From assembly GCF_042453785.1 (NCBI RefSeq), contig NC_091665.1:28506501-28570500 (forward strand): a stretch of DNA of 64,000 nucleotides, given 5' to 3'. The notes beneath the pieces are model-generated. The model worked only from the letters and a program-made list of their open reading frames with translations. It was not told the origin of the DNA and made no database searches. The position numbers and the translations under genes were made by a program. Positions 1-11,544 of this stretch are shown here, one piece after another (the first letter of the stretch is position 1; each line of letters opens with the position of its first letter). Source of the stretch: Malus domestica. Its lineage: Eukaryota; Streptophyta; Magnoliopsida; Rosales; Rosaceae.

Positions 1-269
1 ATAAAATAGTGGGTGGTGCATGATTTAATAAAAAATAATAATAAATATAAAAAAAGGGGGATGGTGCGGATTGCACCATCTGAAAAGAAAAAATATAACA
101 AAAAATAATATAGTAGGTGGTGCATAAAAAAAAATAAATAAAATAAAATGCATTGAGAGAAGTAAAATCCATTTTATTTATTTCTCTGGAAAGATTACAT
201 AAAATTGCATTCTACATGTAAACAAAAAAAAAATTTACAAATGTGCAAGCAGCAAATATGAGGGGGCCT

Positions 270-935
270 TCATTGATCAGATGGCGCCTTATCACTCGGC
301 GGAACTCCGGGAAGAAGAGGAGTCGGAGGTTGATCATTGGGAGCTTCATTACGCGGTACAGCCCTAGAAGATGAAGGCAAATGCTGTTGGAACAAACCCA
401 CAAACCTCTGATGATCAAGTAAAATCTGACCATCGAATTTTTGCATCTGGTCAATCTTCCTCTTCATGTTTGTAGCATAGTTATGTGCAAGCCTGTGTAA
501 TTGTTTATTCTCATGCTTGAGCCCTCTAATCTCCTGTTTGAGACTCATCACTTCAGCCGCCAATGATTCAACTTGACGAGTTCGAGCAAATAGGCGTTGG
601 GCCATATTAGACACAGAACCTGCACACTGCACACTGAGAGCCAGAGAATCCTTAACAGCCAACTCATCAGACCGTTTGGAAAGCAGTTTGTTAACTTTGG
701 GAGTGACAAGGTTCTGGGCCACCACCGCAGCGGTCATATCATTCTTCATCACCGAGTCCCCGACGATAAGAGGACCAGTAGGGGATATGAAGGATGGGCG
801 CCATATGTTGTCTGGAGAAGGCGGGACTGCCTCTTCACCAAGATTCAAGTAAAAACGACGGTCGGAGGGTCCATACATTTTCAAAGTGTTGAAGAAGTAC
901 AAGAAGGGAGTCTCTACAAGCAAAAAAAAATTCAA
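270..935 (-). CDS. Antisense ORF of LTR retrotransposon, coiled-coil protein
   Basis: This 221-codon open frame runs opposite to the retrotransposon that contains it. A start at 935 or at the internal Met near 878 (MYGPSDRRFY) is possible, and the latter fits better with sequences I remember. The middle of the protein (about residues 105-180) is a heptad-like coiled coil rich in Leu, Glu and Lys (VESLAAEVMSLKQEIRGLKH). The C-terminal 40 residues are Pro-rich and low in complexity. There is no signal peptide, membrane segment or catalytic motif. I recall near-identical 'uncharacterized proteins' in apple, pear and Prunus annotations, so this is a repeated element ORF rather than a host gene. 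Its function is unknown. Antisense ORFs between pol and the 3' LTR are known from Tat-lineage Gypsy elements. Confidence 0.6.
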   Translation of the reverse strand: MNFFLLVETPFLYFFNTLKMYGPSDRRFYLNLGEEAVPPSPDNIWRPSFISPTGPLIVGDSVMKNDMTAAVVAQNLVTPKVNKLLSKRSDELAVKDSLALSVQCAGSVSNMAQRLFARTRQVESLAAEVMSLKQEIRGLKHENKQLHRLAHNYATNMKRKIDQMQKFDGQILLDHQRFVGLFQQHLPSSSRAVPRNEAPNDQPPTPLLPGVPPSDKAPSDQ

Positions 936-2269
936 ATGTGCTTTGAAACGAACTACATGCCTCTATAAAAAATCAGCACTCGACGGGATTTCAGAGATCG
1001 AAGAGGCGAGCTCAGAATTCGAAGAGGCCAATTCAAAAATCGAAGAGGCAAGCTCAGAAATCGGAGAGGCATCTTGCTTTTCCAGACGCATGCACCCGTC
1101 ACACGCAAACTCAGCTTTGCAAAAATCACGGGCAATTTTTCGAAGCGCCGATCCCAGATATCGAAATGGCGCCAGTCTTTTTCAGCCTCGTGAACACATG
1201 TCACATGCACACTCAGCTTGGCGAAAATTATGGACAATTTGTCGAAGATTTCTGATAAAGAAGAAAGCACGTGAAGCCATACTGATCAATCACTCAATGG
1301 TTGCCGACACGAGTGAAAGAATAGTACCTCTATAGGGATTAAAGAACTTCTTATAACTGTCCACCTTCACCCTTCATAGCAAGGCAGACATACAGAACCT
1401 TTCTTCATCTAAAAAAAAATGCTTTCCCAACGAAGCCTCTCGAGTCACTCAGTGTTCCTTATTCCTTGGGGTACCTCTGCAAGCAAATGACTCCAAAGCA
1501 AAAGTATCTCATATCACTAGGGTAGAAAGTAAGAGTATCTCATATCATACTTTTTCCCTGTCCTTTCCTTTGTCCTTGTTCTTACCTACAAAGATAAGGA
1601 TAAAGAAAACAATATGCCGGAACCTCCACTCAAACTCGGGTAAGGAACCGACTGCTTGGAACCCTTCCCTGATTGCCTACCTAGCACTGCTCTCGAGTAC
1701 TCATCTCCCACTGCTGCTGTACTTCCAAAGAAGCTGCCACATCTGCCTGAAGAACAGATAAGGCAAGTGAAAATGATACCTTGCAGCACGTGGAGACAAC
1801 GTGCAGAAGAAACAAGCAGAGAAGAATGCAGCCTGCACAGTCAACTCAGCAGAAGGAGTCTGAGATGAGGAACTTGAGAAGATGCCACATATTCCTGAGG
1901 AACAGATAAAGGAAATGAAAATGATACCTTGAAGCATGTGGAGACAAGTGCAACAAAACACATGCTGATTCATCCGCTCCTTCTTCAAAATCAAAAGTAT
2001 CTCATATCATCAGGGTTGCAATCACTCTGGGTAGTGGACTCGTTTTGACCCTCAAATTCTTGGGTCGACTCGCTAGGCGTTATGGGCTGCACGTGCCGAT
2101 TCACCACCCTTGAATCAAATCCTTAAAGATCAAGTCACCAACTGGAAGAAGAGCCCATCAATCTTGAAGATCATACCGTTGATCAAACTGCTCAGGTGTG
2201 AATTAGAAAGATTGAACGAGGCAACATGTCGTCACCTTCACCTCGTGCCTGCTTGCCATGTGTTCGAGT

Positions 2270-2700
2270 CAACCTTCAAGAATCAAGCCTCGACGGCCCT
2301 TGAAGAAGCTTCCAGCCAAATTCAAGATCAAGCCTCGACGGCCCTTGAGAAAATCACAAGTCCGATTCAAGATCAAGCGTCCACCATATTTGAATCAAAT
2401 CCAGTTCAAGAATAAGCTGTGGAAAACCAACAATTGGAGGAATCCAGAAAATCCTCCAACCCAGTTCAAGATCAAAGCTGTGGAAAGTCAACAAGCGCAA
2501 CAAAATACGTGCCGATTCATCCACTACCAAAGCCAAAGATCATCTACCACATGAAGCTCCTTGTGGTCCAAATTTCAACCTTCAAGATCAAGTCTCGACG
2601 GCCCTTGAAGAAATCTCCAACCCAATTCAAGATCAAGCATCAACAGCCATTGAAGAAATTTCCACCCCAATTCAAGATCAAGCCCCAACGGCCCTTGGAT
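2270..2700 (+). repeat. Degenerate short tandem repeats, internal array
   Basis: At least seven imperfect copies of a unit built on TTCAAGATCAAGCCTCGACG followed by GCCCTTGAAGAA lie at irregular spacing just before the 3' LTR. The same unit recurs inside the LTR at 3125-3520. Confidence 0.75.
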
Positions 2701-2993
2701 CGACATCTACAATAAGGGACTTCAAAACACATCTCCTACACATGACAAGCACATGTATACGACGCGCCTTGAAGTGGGGGCATTTGTAGACATCGAAATT
2801 TCGGTAAATAAATGTTGACCGATAAATCAAAGTTTCAGCGCTCATGTATTACATAAATTTTACACGTAGCGTGTGTCTAAACAAAAAATCGAGAATCATC
2901 AGAAAAGTCATCAAACAGGACACGTGTCAACACCTGGCAGAAACGACTTATTTCATCTGGAATATTATATTCAAAATTAGGCCTTGGAAAATT

Positions 2994-3003
2994 CTATAAA
3001 TAG
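2994..3003 (+). promoter_or_regulatory. TATA box of the LTR promoter
   Basis: CTATAAATAG in U3 of the LTR, followed by A/T-poor leader sequence, as expected of an LTR pol II promoter. Confidence 0.5.
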
Positions 3004-3124
3004 AAGCCAATTTCATTCATTTGGGGGAGGAATTCATATTACACCTTGAAGCTCTGAAGCTCTGAAACTCCGAAGCTCTCAAGCAAATCCCGAAGGATCA
3101 AGAAAGCCATTTTCGTTCTTCATC

Positions 3125-3520
3125 AAATCTTCCTTCAAGATCAAGCCCCGACGGCCCCTTGGATCAACAATCATCCACCTTCAAGATCAAGCCCCGACGG
3201 CCCCTTGAAGAACTTCCACCAAATTCAAGATCAAGCCCCGACGGCCCTTGAAGAAAGTGTTCTTCGTTCTTCGTTCATCGTTCTTCTAAGATCAAGCCCC
3301 GACGGCCCCTTGGATCAACAACATCAACAAATCCACACGTCCAACCGTTCTTCAAGATCAAGCCCAAAAGCCCTTAGAGATCCGTTCATCACTGTTCTTC
3401 AAAGATCAAGCCCAAAAACCCCTTTGAAGATCCGCTCAAATCCACCTTCAAGATCAAGTCCACGACCCTTGAAGAACGTTCATCCTTAGATCAAGCCCAA
3501 CGGCCCTTTGGATCAATCGC
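3125..3520 (+). repeat. Tandem array inside the LTR
   Basis: Eight or so units with the core AAGATCAAGCCCCGACGGCC, spaced about 40-60 bp apart and alternating between TTGAAGAA and TTGGATCAA endings. It lies downstream of the TATA box, so it would be transcribed as R/U5. Confidence 0.8.
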
Positions 3521-4413
3521 ACATCCACAAATCAACACCTTACGGAGATTGAATCAGAGGATCAAATTTAAGAAAGATTGTAACCCAAAATCATCAAATA
3601 CAAATATTTGTTTGTGCACGTTGTTCTTGTCGCTTTCGTTTCAGGAAATTTTCGTGTTCACAGTCTCGCTCTTCAACCTTGCCGTCTCTCTCATAAATTA
3701 TCAACAACGGTGTTCTCTTGCCGGAAAAAGCACTCTGCAGCTAGAACTTTTTTTCGATTTTTCATTCGAATCGATTCAATTTTTTACCCAGAAAAGTTAG
3801 CGTTTACTGGTCAGTTTTTTCCGCCTTTCTCAGTATGGGTGTTTTGAATTTTTTTTTTTTTTTTTTTGGTGGTTTAGGATTTGCAGTTGGGTTTTGTGTT
3901 TAAGTTTGCTTTTTGTGATTTTGTTTGTAGGCTCGGATCCTCATCTTCTTCTTCTTCATCCAAACCAGTAGCTCCACCTTCGATTATTAACGACGGAAAC
4001 ACGACGGATTAAGGTGCAGCACCAATATGTAACACGTGTAAGAAAAGAGCTCCATACTCGCAAAGGTATTCTTTTTTTCTTTTTCTTTTTTTTTTTTGTT
4101 CTGGGCTTTGAGCTGTTTAGATGTTGAGAATAAGTTTTTCATTTTTTTTTTCGTTACTTTGTTACTGGGTTCGCTCCAATTAAGACAATTAGGAAATGGT
4201 TTTAGTGTGAATTTAAATTATGGGATATCCCTTCAGGAAAATCTTAGAATTTTTTTATTTTTGTGAATATATTTGTATTGAATCACTGACCTCTTTTTTA
4301 TTTAGTAGGGAAAAGGGGAGTGATGCGATTGAATAAGCCAATATGGATGAATTTCTTTAGTTCTTGCCATGATAATCTATTATTTTACTCTTTCACTTTA
4401 TTCTACAGATTCG

Positions 4414-5260
4414 TTCGAACACTTGCAGTTGCATGAAGAAATAATGAGGCGGTTGAAGTGTAGAACGAAGGTTTACTTTGATGTCAAGGTTATGAAAAAA
4501 GAGTTTGTACAGTAGCTAAGTACATATACGTATATATCTCTGCGTATGTGTTTGTATCATTTGTTTTGATTGCGATTCTTGGTTTTGCGATTAGGATTTT
4601 TGGAAGGAGGCTTCGATTCAATTGTTGGAACAGATAATATTTATCGAAACTTCAATGCGTCAGTAGAAGCTGGCTGCTTGCAAAGACAAGAACATCAATA
4701 TATATGCATTGGAATTTGTTGCGCTGTAAGTAGCTTTATAGGCATTCTATGCCATTGTCAATACATCAGTTTATATAGCAGCAAAATTGTTTCTTATTAA
4801 CTACTTTTTTGTCCCTTTTTTTGCTGAGGCTTTGTATCATGTGGACTTCAATTGGTGAGTATCACTTCGATGTTGATATAGTTTATTTTGTTGCAGAGGA
4901 TATGAAGAAGTGGAAAGGTCCCTGATAGAATGGGAGTTTTGCTGCTTAAGACAAAGAATGGTAACTTAGTTATTTCGTTTGCTTTTTAGCTGTTTCATTT
5001 GCTTCGTACAATGCATTTCAGTTTTTTCAACTCCTTGCAAAAGGTGAAACTGAATATATACAACAATTTTCTATTTGTGCATCAATAGATTATTGTGACT
5101 AATTTAAAGAAATTGTTGCAATTTGGTATCAATTGTGTTCAGTTGTTTGGAAGCATGACTATGTCTGCAAGAGATTTACTGAGGATCCAGATTGCATCAT
5201 GTTCTTAATGAGCTTGAAAGAGGAGTTGCTCTTCACCTGACAATTGCATCGCATGTGAGT
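4414..5260 (+). pseudogene. Unidentified decayed exons
   Basis: Three short coding-like blocks lie here: 4414-4492, 4896-4960 and 5153-5235. The last reads WKHDYVCKRFTEDPDCIMFL in one frame. They are bounded by GT/AG-like signals and separated by T-rich sequence, which suggests exons of one host gene caught with their introns. There is no continuous open frame. I do not recognise the protein. Confidence 0.3.
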
Positions 5261-6839
5261 AATGTCTTCTGTTACATTTTTTAAATTGTGTTTTCATGTC
5301 TAAATTATTGAGAATTAAGTTATACAGAAGGGGATTAAGTGATTTAAAGACGTTGCATTTTAGAATAGGTTTTCTTAATCGACCCGTGGTGGAACCTAGC
5401 TGTTGAGAGGCAACCATAAGATAGAATCCACCGGATAGGGCAGTACAAACAGATCAAGTACACATTTTTCTTCAGTTATACAAAGTTTTCTCAACTATAC
5501 ATTCCAAAAAATCTATGTTAATATCTCTAATATTTTCTTCTCCATTGCAGATTTATGAGATTGGTTTGGAATTTGATTATTTCAATTCTTTTTTTTCTAG
5601 ATTATATTTCAAGGTTAGTCGCTAAACTCTCTCCTTTTTTATTGGTTTTTGTTATTAGATTATTCTTTGTTGCTTTGGATTTAAGCTATTGTTCAATGTC
5701 TTTTCGTATGAGTTCTGCTTTTTGCATCGTTCTTTTTTGTTATTAATGTTGGATTGTTGGCTTATAAATTTAGAGTGGGTTGCTTTAGATTTTACTTTAA
5801 GTGGCTTTCGAATTGATTGCTGGGTTTTAATTTAGAGCACTATCTAATCAAATGAAAGGCCAAGAGTTTCTATTTGAATGATGGTCCTAGATCATTTCAT
5901 TCGTTCCAGAAATGTTAATGAATTTGAAGACTTAAAATCCAAACTAAAGAGTAGCATTATCTTGGATTGCCTATCTTAGCATGATGATTTTAAATTACAA
6001 CTTTGAAATTTACATTTGGAGTGTATTTTCATGTACAGGACAAGGTGTGGATTAGATAGCAGTATCTGGTTGGAAGACAAGATTTTGTAAAAGAAAGGGT
6101 AAGAAAATGCTGATGAATTGTCTTTGTTGATCTGTGCATGTAAGAGCTCTTACTGATTATTTTGTTTTCTTTTGGCCATGTAAAAGCTCTGTACATAGAG
6201 TTCACAATACGTGCATAGTTTTTCATTGTTCTAAAATTTTTAAGTTCCTATAAATCTTTTCCTGCATTTATGAATTCTAAATAAATGCAAATCATACAAA
6301 TAATCAGAGTGGATAAAATTATTGGCTTATATGCATTTTTGCAGCTGGAAATTTTTGGTAAATACTTAACCTCTTAATCAAAGCCTATATATGCCAATTG
6401 GTTTTGTAAGTAGCATCAAATAATTAATTGTTTTTTTCTTGGTAAGTGCCTAAATGTTTACACTTTTAGTTTAACAGAAAATGATAAATTGAGACAAAGT
6501 TGGAACCTAATAAATCAATATTAGCAAACCCATGAACTTATTTCGTGATTATCACGATATTGTTTCAATATTCTACTTTTGCTTGCAATTCTGTTCTCTC
6601 TAGGACATTAAGGTGCATTTTTGGTTTTTAAGTTTCTCCGCCACATAACAGCTGTTTGATTGTGATTTCTTTGTGAGATTGGATATATGATTTAAAAATT
6701 TGTTAACAAATTTTAATTGTGATTCAATTGTTTTTTCAATCATGTAAGAAGATGCAATCTAAGCGACTATAAAAGATGTTGACTATGCTTTGGTTGATCA
6801 AAAAATAGAAACATCACGTCTGTATTGTGAAGAGGAAAT

Positions 6840-7200
6840 GGAGAGCAATCTGTCTCAGTTTTGGAATGTACTGGAATCAAAGAAGCTAACTCAAGGTGCT
6901 AACTTTGAATTTCCCCGAAATATCTTTTTTTTTATTAATTATTTAGACGTAGAAATTCTCCATGTTATTTTTATTAATTATTTATTTGGGAGTGAAGTGA
7001 AAATCTGTAAATGCGGATTTGTGTTTGTTTGCCCAACTGCTATTTCAAAGCTGGAGGAGGCATTGTTGATTAATCCTAGGAAATATGATGCTCTATGGTG
7101 CTGAGAAATGCTTAAACTGCTTGCACATTATGCACTATGGACCAGAATGAGGCCAAGGTTCCAAAAAGTGTTGTACTGCTTCCAGAAGGCTTTCAATGAG
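6840..7200 (+). pseudogene. TOM20 gene fragment, disrupted
   Basis: Two blocks match the plant mitochondrial import receptor TOM20. The first is at about 6845-6896 (LSQFWNVLESKKLTQ). After an intron-like gap comes 7040-7200, beginning AISKLEEALLINPRKYDALW, the well conserved TPR helix of plant TOM20. The reading frame then meets TGA at 7102, and the following sequence can be aligned to the family (EAKV and YCFQKAFNE segments) only by shifting frame. Neither the N-terminal start nor the C-terminal membrane anchor is present. It is a partial, non-functional copy, most likely carried by the surrounding Helitron-like element. Confidence 0.65.
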
Positions 7201-7884
7201 GTACTGCCACTTACAAATTTGTTATTCTTGGAATTTGATGTATACCTTAATATATATTCGAGTTGCTCCATTTCTTTCAAAGTTTATTTCCTTAAAGGTG
7301 TATGAAACAGCAAGTTATTATGGTTCTGATGCTTCTAAAATTTATGAATACATGTTTCATTTGGCTGTTTGTTTTGCAGGTTTCATTTTTGCACAGTAAA
7401 GGACATATGCAACACCTTCCACAATTTTAGAACACTTGAAGGTGGGACCTAAGAAATAAAATAGCGGTTTGAAACGTTGTGATGGCATTTTAATTTCCTT
7501 TTTTGTGAACTGATTTTAAAGCATATTTACCTATTTATTTTTCCATATTTTGTTTACATTTGATTTATGATAGATTACGCACATACTTAACGAGTTTGCA
7601 TAAATTTAATGCCTTAAGCTTGCACCTTAACAAATGCCTATGAAATCTGCAGTATTATCTAATTGAATTGGTTAGTTTTGATTTGCATTTTGTTAATTTA
7701 TATATTTGTAATAGTTGACTCTGTTGAAATTTTAGTGTATCACTTTCTGTCAACACTCTACTTCTTTTTCTTATTACGTTTTGTGTTTAAATAGCATGAA
7801 CATGCTAAAAACCTGTTAATTACAAACTATCCATTACAAGTTTGTACTACCTGTTTTCTTCTTTTACGTCCAGTAGTTTTAAGA

Positions 7885-7915
7885 CCCGCAACAATGCGCG
7901 GGCATTATAGCTAGT
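7885..7915 (+). other. Helitron-like 3' terminus
   Basis: A hairpin CCCGC(8 nt)GCGGG, then CATTATAG, CTAG and a host T. This is the CTRR-T arrangement of plant Helitrons. Confidence 0.5.
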
Positions 7916-7942
7916 TAGTCATTATATAAGTATGTAACAAGA

Positions 7943-8376
7943 AAAGCTAATAAAAGGTTTGTTTGGAAATGCTTTGAAAATGAATGAAAGTGCTTTTGAA
8001 AAAGATGATTTTGGGTTCCAAAAGGACTTGAAATGCTTCATACAAGATGTACCATTTATGTACTTCATGCAAGAAGCATTTCAAGTACTCTTCCAAGATT
8101 CACTTGCCTTATTACTAAGGATTAGTACCAGAAATATTTTCACCAAAAGCTTTAGCCATTTTAAAAGCTAATAAAAGATGGTTTGTTTGGAAATGCTTTT
8201 AAAATAATTGAAAGGGCTTTAAAAAAAATGTATTTGGGCTCTAAAAGCACTTGAAATGTTTCATGCAAGAAGTGCTTTTCTAATATCATCACTTGCATTT
8301 TTGCTAAAGGATTAGTAACAAAATATTTTCACCAAAAGCTTTAGCTATTTTAAAAGTTCTTCCAAATAATCTCATA
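7943..8376. repeat. MITE-like element in two tandem copies
   Basis: Two direct copies of about 215 bp (7943-8162 and 8163-8376). Each begins AAAAGCTAATAAAAG with a TTTGTTTGGAAATGCTTT motif, and ends CACCAAAAGCTTTAGCYATTTTAAAAG. The copies differ by many point changes, so the duplication is old or two insertions abut. Confidence 0.7.
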
Positions 8377-8554
8377 GTTAATAACATTAAAAAACTTCCA
8401 TATGACAAAAAAAAAAAAAATTCCACAATTGTAATAGCTTAGCAACCTCTAATCTGTTGAATCTTTATCCTTCCATGTCGTAGCATAAAAACCTCGATCA
8501 GGTCGGATGATAGTAAACCATAACCGCTCCATATTTGCCTTGGGGTATAAAAAA

Positions 8555-8750
8555 AATAAGAAAAAACTAACGGAAAGTTCAGAAACATATTAGTTTTAAT
8601 GAAGAATGACAAATAAATGTGTAGTGAATGGTATTTGGGAAAAGTAAAAATGTTGTTTTTCGTTAAAAATAAATAATACCTGGAGTGTTTTGTTAAAATT
8701 TCCTGAAAAAAAATCTCAAACCCGCCCCATACCCATTTACACTCCTCCAT
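8555..8750. repeat. MITE, TAACGGAAAG / CGTTAAAA family
   Basis: The short AT-rich element begins near AACTAACGGAAAG and contains TTTTTCGTTAAAAATAAATA and TGGAGTGTTTTGTTAAAA at its far end. A second, related copy is at 62680-62825. I recall this family as very abundant in Maleae and Prunus. Confidence 0.5.
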
Positions 8751-8767
8751 AACTGCCCCATTGGTAT

Positions 8768-9000
8768 CACTACAAGACAAAAGCTCATGTACCACGTTTG
8801 ATGCCCATGGTAGATTGCAAGCTACCACAGACACTGTGTCCATTAGGAATCTAGATGTGATAAAAAGTCTCATTTCTTTAACACATAAAATGCCAATTAT
8901 TATATACTATGTAACCATGGGTTGTGTTTGTGATAGATTGAGATCTAACACCACGTGCTATGGTTGTTGTAGATGACTAATTGACCACGGCCGTCGGCCA
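8768..9000. repeat. Possible CACTA transposon remnant
   Basis: The sequence CACTACAAGACAAAAG at 8768, followed by ACCACGTTTGATGCCCATGG-type subterminal motifs, resembles a CACTA terminus. No matching far end was found nearby, so this is weak. Confidence 0.25.
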
Positions 9001-9413
9001 ATGCCCGTCATAAAAAAAGTTCCACAAATAAAAAAAACTATTTAAGAAAAAAAATATTTAAATATAAAATATAAAATAATCAATAAACTTGCACATTTTA
9101 TAATAATATAATAATCACATAAAAAATCACAGATTCAAATATCACAAGTTGTATATTAAAGTTAACAACAAATTTAAAACCAATGAGTTATACTAAGAAA
9201 TACCAAATTATCCATGAAGTACCAAATAGGCCTCCAGTAACAAGGACACTCTCACTTAAAGGCTTCACATTTATGTGGATACCTCCAACCAAAGGACTTT
9301 GAGACTAAAATAATGCCCCAAATGCTTGAGCTTCAGAAATTGATGAATTCTCCTTCCCTTACCTCATCAAAAACCAAATGATGTTCCTGGAGTTTTGCAT
9401 CGAATGACGTTCT
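9001..9413. other. Intergenic AT-rich DNA
   Basis: No gene, repeat boundary or RNA gene that I can support. Confidence 0.6.
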
Positions 9414-9690
9414 TGTTAACTACATTGGAGAAGTAGCAGAGATGAACAATTATAAAACCAAGAAATGAAGTTTTACAAAGAGAAGAGAAATGTGAGAAAG
9501 AATGAATGAAGATTTTGTATTGAACTCGATGAATTAAACTTAACAATCTGTTTACAATAGCTATATATAGCTTACTAGAGGACTAGCTCATAAGCTTTGA
9601 GTAACCTTTCAACTAACTATTACATCATCCAATCCTTTGCAACTGTTTTGATGAGCTGGGAGTGATGAGTTGGTAGTGATATATTCAACA
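9414..9690 (-). repeat. LTR (3' copy on the minus strand)
   Basis: A 277-bp direct repeat partner of 11267-11544. It differs mainly at the outer end (TTCAACA here, TTAATCA in the partner) and by scattered substitutions. Confidence 0.8.
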
Positions 9691-11266
9691 TACCCCCTCA
9701 ATCTTAACTGGATATCCCTGTTTGAGATTGCATGAGTGCTTTGAGAAATGCAGAATTATGAAAGAGAGAAATCGCAGCAAAATCTCAAATACCAAACATT
9801 GAAATATGGACAAATGGACTCACTGCAGGGTGTTCTTGTTCCATTAAAATCTTGCATAGGTACTGGAATGAGGAAGGAACATATGAGAAAGAGAGAAATC
9901 GCATCTTTGGTGATACTTTTTGATTGAAAAAGGTTTTTGTGCCATGAGATTGCAACAATTTAAGCTTGCTTTGGCTCCTCATTTTCTTCTCAACTGCGGT
10001 CTTCCAGATGTCAGACCCCAAACCAACCTCGTGGCCAAAGTTCTGCTCATTGTTAACACTTGGTGATAAAATGTATAGATGCTACTTGCTCATAGTTAAA
10101 AAACAGAAGTTCTAGAAAATTGAACCCATAAACATGAAAGCTACATGAGCTTGAAGAGGTACCACCCAGAAATTCACTAAACTGATAGGTATCCAGAACC
10201 TAAATCCATACTCAAGAACGGTGCAATTTCATATTGGTTCTTCCCAAAGAATTTCAGCCCTTCAAACTGATGTCTACACCTCTATAGCTATTGCAAACCA
10301 AATAGAAATTTGCACCCCTTGTAGATACAATCTTCTTTGCCTCTCACAAGAGCTTCAATCAAAGAACAACCTCTTATAAAGTTGTAACACCCTCATGCCG
10401 GTTATAACAATTTCTTGGGGGATTACCCTTCGTGAGATTTACCATCAACAACTTCATTTAACATTGGTTTTGGCCTTTAAAACAGAAAATTAGCAAACTA
10501 TAGTGTGGCATTGGCCTTAACTATAGTATCACGGGATCACCCTTTGTAGATTTTACCAAAAACAACTACTCTTAACAAAGGCATCGGCCTTCACAATTTC
10601 AACAACAAAAAATCAACATCTATGTAGGATTACCTACTCACATCACGAAATTACCCTTTCATGGGATTTACAACTTCTTCTACCCTTCATGGGATTTACA
10701 TACTCACATCACGGAATTACCCTTCGTGGGATTTAACATTAACAACTTCTTCAAACTTCATCATATAACCGGACTTACAGTAGATACATGCTAACAATTG
10801 AGCTGGTTAGACTCGATATTGTAGGCTATAATAAGGAAAATATTGCACCACTCCTCAGTTAGCTCCTGAACAATCTTCTCAGACATTACACTTGTCATTT
10901 TGGTACAAACCATAAACTTGTATATGCCAGAATGCAAGATTTCACACCCATTTCTCCAAACATATCATGAGTTGTAAAAAAATCAAACCCAACAAAAGAA
11001 ACAGAGCAGAATTTCAGTGAAGTAGAGAAACAAGAATAAAAACCCATCTTCAAAACCATCAAAACCCATCGCACCTTTCATTCACATTTCACTACAATTC
11101 ACCTTGTAGAACCGTAATTCTTAACCAGCAACAAAAAACTTGAAAAACCCAAAAAATATCCATTCTAATTGTTCAAGTAATATCCATTCTAATTGTTCAA
11201 GTATTCAGAGAAAATGGACTGAAAACATAACCTTCAAATGAAACTTTTAACCTGGCTCAGATACCA

Positions 11267-11544
11267 TGTTAACTACATTGGAGAAATAGCAGAGATGAAC
11301 AATTATAAAACCAATAAATGAAGTTTTACAGAGAGAAGAGAAATGTGAGAAAGAATGAATGAAGATTTTGTATTGAACTCAATGATCTAAACTTTACAAT
11401 CTGTTTACAATAGCTATATATAGCTGACTAGATGACTAGTTCATAAGTTTTGAGTAACAAACTCTTTCAACTAACACATTATCCAATCCTTCACAACTGT
11501 TTTGATGAGCTGGCAGTGATGAGTTGGTAGTGATATATTAATCA
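11267..11544 (-). repeat. LTR (5' copy on the minus strand)
   Basis: The direct repeat partner of 9414-9690, adjoining the tRNA-Met type primer-binding site. Confidence 0.8.

Larger units (their letters stand above)
1..2784 (+). mobile_element. LTR retrotransposon, internal 3' portion
   Basis: This is the internal part of an LTR retrotransposon that enters from the left edge of the window. Its orientation is given by a polypurine tract (2771-2782, GAAGTGGGGG) directly before an LTR that starts TGTAGACATCG. No gag, protease, RT or integrase reading frame is visible here, so the pol genes lie outside the window or are absent. The stretch holds an antisense ORF (270-935), a partly repetitive purine-rich region around 985-1075, and an array of short repeats with an AAGATCAAGC core at 2270-2700. 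The antisense ORF plus a long repeat-rich 3' region suggests a Tat-like Gypsy or a LARD-type derivative. The lineage is inference. Confidence 0.7.
2785..3662 (+). mobile_element. 3' LTR of the retrotransposon
   Basis: About 878 bp, starting TGTAGACATCG after the polypurine tract and ending near GTGTTCACA (3660 or 3662). A good TATA box (CTATAAATAG, 2994-3003) lies about 210 bp in and would mark the U3/R boundary. The second half carries the AAGATCAAGCCCCGACGG repeat array. The 5' LTR is outside the window, so the target-site duplication cannot be checked. Confidence 0.75.
3663..7914 (+). mobile_element. Probable Helitron 3' portion with captured gene fragments
   Basis: The right end has the form of a plant Helitron 3' terminus: a GC-rich hairpin (7885-7902, CCCGC ... 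GCGGG), an 8-nt spacer, then CTAG followed by T (7911-7915). The body looks like decayed genic DNA, with short exon-like stretches separated by T-rich intron-like sequence. These include 4414-4492 (frame reading DSFEHLQLHEEIMRRLKCR), 4896-4960, 5153-5235 and a TOM20-like part at 6840-7200. I could not place a 5' TC terminus; the LTR retrotransposon ends exactly where this region begins and may have interrupted it. The fragment identities other than TOM20 are not recognised. Confidence 0.45.
9414..11544 (-). mobile_element. Non-autonomous LTR retrotransposon (2.1 kb)
   Basis: Two direct repeats of about 277 bp (9414-9690 and 11267-11544) bound about 1.58 kb. Read on the minus strand, each LTR starts TG and ends CA. 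A primer-binding site complementary to tRNA-Met lies next to the right copy (plus-strand 11251-11266; minus strand TGGTATCTGAGCC). A polypurine-like GAGGGGG lies next to the left copy, just after 9690. So the element is complete and in minus orientation. The interior has no long open frame and carries loosely repeated sentences such as CCCTTCATGGGATTTACA (10400-10740). Flanking five-base duplications do not match clearly. It is LARD/TRIM-like and must move with another element's enzymes. Confidence 0.8.

Noticed and set aside
9414-11544. Target-site duplication of the 2.1-kb LTR element
   Set aside because: GTTCT at the left and ATAGT at the right do not match, so I did not claim one; the outer boundary of the right copy may be off by a few bases or the flanks have diverged.
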